NCBI GenBank assembly: GCA_943373175.1
Contig: CALSBM010000001.1
Coordinates: forward strand, 1 to 64,000
Reading direction: 5' to 3'
DNA: 64,000 nt
DNA from: JAIXUI01 sp943373175
Lineage (GTDB): Bacteria > Bacteroidota > Bacteroidia > UBA7662 > JAIXUI01
A program made the position numbers and the translations under genes. The notes under the pieces were generated by a model. It worked only from the letters and a program-made list of their open reading frames with translations, did no database searches and had not been told where the DNA came from. Positions 61,328 to 64,000 of the stretch are shown here, piece by piece (the stretch's first letter is position 1; each line of letters opens with the position of its first letter).

Positions 61328-62484
61328 TAATAGGAAATCGTCTTATGAAATGAAAGAGGGACAGTTGCTAGCAAGTCGGCTATTTTCTTTCCAGCATCTC
61401 CTCCTCCGTAAACATGATCTTGTGCTGGTTTTGGCCGGTCTCTACACGCCTGAATGGCGTCAAGAATCGCCTGACGCTGATATTCAACATCGATTACATT
61501 CGAGCCTCTGTCACGCATATTCTGCCGAGAGCCGATGTTAACAACCGGAACTCCAAGGAAGGCACTTTCTCTGATTCCTACACTTGAGTTACCTACCAAT
61601 GCTTTGCTGTTGTAGATTAATCTCAAGAAGTCGTTGGGCTCCATGTTCTTAAAGAAGTGTACATGGTTGAGTTTGTTTTTTTCACGGAAAGAGCGAATTC
61701 CTGAAGAAGTTCCATCTGCTCCGGCATCAACATTGGGCCAGAACCAAAAAACGGGAATATCAAGTTCACTTACTGCATGGAGCGTTTCCTCGATATGCAC
61801 CCTCGACTCTTTGTATTCTGTAGTAACCGGATGTTGCATTACCACCACATATCCGTTGCTAAAATCAGGTCTAGCCCCAACGCCACCATATTTTTGATAG
61901 GGGTCGAAATCTAGCGCCGGACTTTGAAGCACTTCTGCTGCCAAATCAATGGAAGGGCAACCCGTATTCCACACTTTATCTTCATGTTCTCCTAAGCGAA
62001 TAACTCTTTCGCGTGCACTCTCCGATGCAGTGAAGTGATAGTCAGCAAGTTTAGTTATCGCATGTCTTACTTTCTCATCAATATTTCCGGTTACTTCTCC
62101 ACCCTGAACATGTGCCAAAGGAATGTTCATATAAGAGGCTGAAATTGCGGTTGCCATGGTTTCAAATCTGTCGGCTACCGTAACAACAATGTCGGGGCGA
62201 AGGTTATCGAATACTGTTGAAAGTTCCAGGATACCAATACCTGTTGTCTTCGCGGCAGCGGTCAAGTTCTCTCCTTCGAGCACATTAAACACCTTTGCTG
62301 TTATTTCAAATCCATCTTTCTGAATGTAATTAACCGCAGAACCATACCGATCCAGCAATGCTGAAGCTGCAATGATAAGTTGAAGTTCGAGTTCAGGATG
62401 TTGTTGTATGGCCTTCAATGCAGTTTTGATTCTGCTATAGCTAGGCCTAGCCGTTACAACAACGGCGATTTTTCTTCTGGTCAT
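61327..62484 (-). CDS. Hydrolysing UDP-GlcNAc 2-epimerase, NeuC/LegG-like
   Basis: The 385-residue protein has AVVVTARPSYSRIKTALKAI, DIVVTVADRFETMATAISAS, VVMQHPVTTEYKES and ALVGNSSVGIRESAFLGVP. These mark the hydrolysing branch, which releases ManNAc-type sugars from UDP-GlcNAc or a UDP-diacetamido sugar. The linked NeuB-like synthase would use the product with PEP. Confidence 0.94.
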   Translation of the reverse strand: MTRRKIAVVVTARPSYSRIKTALKAIQQHPELELQLIIAASALLDRYGSAVNYIQKDGFEITAKVFNVLEGENLTAAAKTTGIGILELSTVFDNLRPDIVVTVADRFETMATAISASYMNIPLAHVQGGEVTGNIDEKVRHAITKLADYHFTASESARERVIRLGEHEDKVWNTGCPSIDLAAEVLQSPALDFDPYQKYGGVGARPDFSNGYVVVMQHPVTTEYKESRVHIEETLHAVSELDIPVFWFWPNVDAGADGTSSGIRSFREKNKLNHVHFFKNMEPNDFLRLIYNSKALVGNSSVGIRESAFLGVPVVNIGSRQNMRDRGSNVIDVEYQRQAILDAIQACRDRPKPAQDHVYGGGDAGKKIADLLATVPLSFHKTISY

Positions 62485-63488
62485 TCAACCAAGTCTTCAA
62501 AGTTGAGGAAAGACTGTGCTTGCATATCATGCTTGAGCACACGTCCGATAATACTTTCAAATTGAGCAGCAGGTATTCCCTGATTGGCAGGTTTCTTCGT
62601 TTCTAAATCTTCGAATCGAATAACATGGCCTGCACAAAAACTGCCTCTAACTGCTAATGCTTTCCCAAAAATAATTTTTGCTGTTGCAAAGCGACCCACA
62701 TCGTTCTTATCGACCACGGTATCACGCATAACTTCAATTTGACGAACCGAATGTACTAATTGCTTCACCTCGTCAATTACGAGGGAAGAAGCAGCATCTG
62801 GGCCAAACATTCTACGATCAAACACAACGTGGAATTCTAATATCTCAGCTCCCAAGCTTACGGCACATAATGGGGCAGCAAGAGACGCAGAGTGATCTGA
62901 TAAGCCAACTGGCATTTTATACCGAGCTTTCATTTCCAACATAGCCTGAATACCAACACGTTCTGGAGGAGTCGGGTATTCTGTATTGCACTGAAGTACA
63001 CTTAGAGGAACATTCTTCGACTGAAGAAATGCAATGGATTGGTCGAGTTCGTCATAAGAACTCATTCCAGAAGAAAGTATCACAGGTTTGCCTGTTCTGG
63101 CAATGTGTTCCAGCATTAGCAAATTTGAAACTTCCCCCGAACCAATTTTATAGCGCTTTACCCCTATACGCTCCAACAATTCCACCGCTTCCACAGAGAA
63201 AGGAGATGACATAAATTCCATTCCCTTTTCTTCACAATGTGTTTTAATTCCAACCCATTGTTCTTCCGTAAAGCCCATTCTCTTCCAATAGTCAAAGCGC
63301 GTATTATCCACTTTGGAAAAATTGACTCGGAATGGTTCAAATTCGGAGCTTTCTGCTTCTGCAATATGGGTTTGAAATTTAACAACATCAACTCCTGTTT
63401 CTGCAAGAGCATCGATGTAGGAATGAAGAATGCCAAGGCTTCCATCGTGAGCCTGAGCAATCTCTGCTATAATGAGGGTTTTAGTCAC
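62481..63488 (-). CDS. N-acetylneuraminate/legionaminate synthase, NeuB-like
   Basis: The 335-residue protein has LIIAEIAQAHDGSLGILHSY, MEFMSSPFSVEAVELLERIG, YKIGSGEVSNLLMLEHIA and VGLSDHSASLAAPLCAVSLG for the PEP-condensing barrel. A C-terminal SAF antifreeze-like domain follows: ALAVRGSFCAGHVIRFEDLE with IPAAQFESIIGR. It makes a nine-carbon nonulosonic acid. It overlaps both neighbours by 4 bp. Confidence 0.95.
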   Translation of the reverse strand: MTKTLIIAEIAQAHDGSLGILHSYIDALAETGVDVVKFQTHIAEAESSEFEPFRVNFSKVDNTRFDYWKRMGFTEEQWVGIKTHCEEKGMEFMSSPFSVEAVELLERIGVKRYKIGSGEVSNLLMLEHIARTGKPVILSSGMSSYDELDQSIAFLQSKNVPLSVLQCNTEYPTPPERVGIQAMLEMKARYKMPVGLSDHSASLAAPLCAVSLGAEILEFHVVFDRRMFGPDAASSLVIDEVKQLVHSVRQIEVMRDTVVDKNDVGRFATAKIIFGKALAVRGSFCAGHVIRFEDLETKKPANQGIPAAQFESIIGRVLKHDMQAQSFLNFEDLVE

Positions 63489-64000
63489 TTGTTTTCACCC
63501 TCTTGGTCTGAAAACCACCGGAAAGTGCTTTCCAACCCTGTTTTTAAATCAAAAAGGGGATTATATCCCAACAAAGTTCGAGCTTTTGTGATATCTGCAA
63601 GGCTATCGCGAACGTCTCCAGCGCGAGAAGATCCATAAGATGGCTTTAAGGTTGTTGATGAAAGCTCAGCCAGAATATTCCACATGCCGTTTAAGGTAGT
63701 ACGTTCTCCAAATGCGATGTTGTAAACCTGATTCAATGCTTCTTGAGAGTCTGTTTCCATCGCACAGATGTTGGCCTGTACTGCGTTTTCTACAAAGGTA
63801 AAATCCCTGCTTTGTTCTCCGTCTCCATTAATCAGTGGTGCTTCACCTTGAAGTATTAATCCAATAAATTTTGGAATAACCGCAGCGTAAGCTCCGTTTG
63901 GGTTTTGCCAAGGACCAAAGACATTGAAGTATCTTAATCCTATTGTATTCACTCCATACACTTTGTAAAAAACATCCGCATAGAGCTCATTAACATACTT
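63485..64000 (-). CDS. NAD-dependent sugar epimerase/dehydratase (partial, runs off the window)
   Basis: The last 172 codons of an SDR enzyme are visible, reading KYVNELYADVFYKVYGVNTI from the edge, then GLRYFNVFGPWQNPNGAYAA and GDGEQSRDFTFVENAVQANI. This matches the WbpP/TviC-like UDP-GlcNAc C4-epimerase group. The N-terminal NAD-binding half lies outside the window. It overlaps the NeuB-like gene by 4 bp. Confidence 0.88.
   Translation of the reverse strand, partial: KYVNELYADVFYKVYGVNTIGLRYFNVFGPWQNPNGAYAAVIPKFIGLILQGEAPLINGDGEQSRDFTFVENAVQANICAMETDSQEALNQVYNIAFGERTTLNGMWNILAELSSTTLKPSYGSSRAGDVRDSLADITKARTLLGYNPLFDLKTGLESTFRWFSDQEGENK

Overview
The window looks like a Bacteroidota chromosome (moderate-to-low GC, intergenic DNA rich in palindromic repeats, protein families that best resemble Cytophagales/Flavobacteriales-type relatives). 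I cannot name a genus. No rRNA or tRNA gene was recognised.

It falls into two unlike halves. Positions 1-24,200 are an accessory region: short single genes or two- to three-gene units, nearly all on the + strand, each separated by several hundred bases of degraded mobile DNA. It opens with four 132-bp repeats and a G-rich 21-bp minisatellite, and closes with a second, unrelated 21-bp minisatellite. Between them lie at least five copies of one module (degenerate C-terminal tail of a tyrosine recombinase, conserved non-coding tail, long palindrome, GTTA-type core), three foldable sites of integron attC type, five 5'-truncated or internally deleted group II intron 3' ends that sit at attC-like cores, all on the - strand, and two miniature elements with CTGTGAAAAAACTC ends. 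The whole resembles an integron-like cassette array without an integrase (CALIN-like). The cargo is typical of cassettes: a sce7726/sce7725/RES-domain triad (candidate defence or toxin unit), AraC regulators, VOC, SRPBCC and DGPF proteins with an ECF42-like sigma factor, a formylglycine-generating-enzyme-like protein, a SIMPL protein with a frameshifted signal peptide, a metallo-beta-lactamase-fold hydrolase, a Fic AMP-transferase, SnoaL and aldo/keto reductase proteins, and a zeta-toxin-like kinase with a tiny downstream partner. Remnants include TfoX and HsdM pseudogenes.

Positions 24,283-27,060 encode DNA polymerase I on the - strand. From 27,592 to the right edge every gene is on the - strand and belongs to one surface-polysaccharide locus of about 34 genes, tightly packed with many 1-4 bp overlaps and ended by a strong terminator at 27,284-27,301. 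Read in transcription order (right to left), it supplies: nonulosonic-acid synthesis and activation (epimerase, NeuB-, NeuC- and NeuA-like), a formyltransferase, a deacetylase, a hydroxyacid dehydrogenase, a GDP-mannose-3,5-epimerase-like enzyme, an O-antigen ligase/polymerase-like membrane protein, a second cytidylyltransferase with a HAD phosphatase and an atypical GAPDH, a polysialyltransferase-like protein, glycosyltransferases, an unusual block of PaaK/CapK-like adenylating enzyme, ATP-grasp, FemAB-like, AsnB-like and glucuronyl C5-epimerase-like proteins, a WbpB/D/E/I-type set for a diacetamido-uronic acid, a PglC/D/E-like set with two initiating sugar transferases, and finally an acyl carrier protein with a KAS III-like enzyme.

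The best candidates for new biology are the recombinase-tail/palindrome module that partitions the cassettes, the identical 185-nt group II intron derivatives nested in attC-like sites, and the three-gene sce7726/sce7725/RES unit. All function calls come from reading translated sequence; no database search was run.
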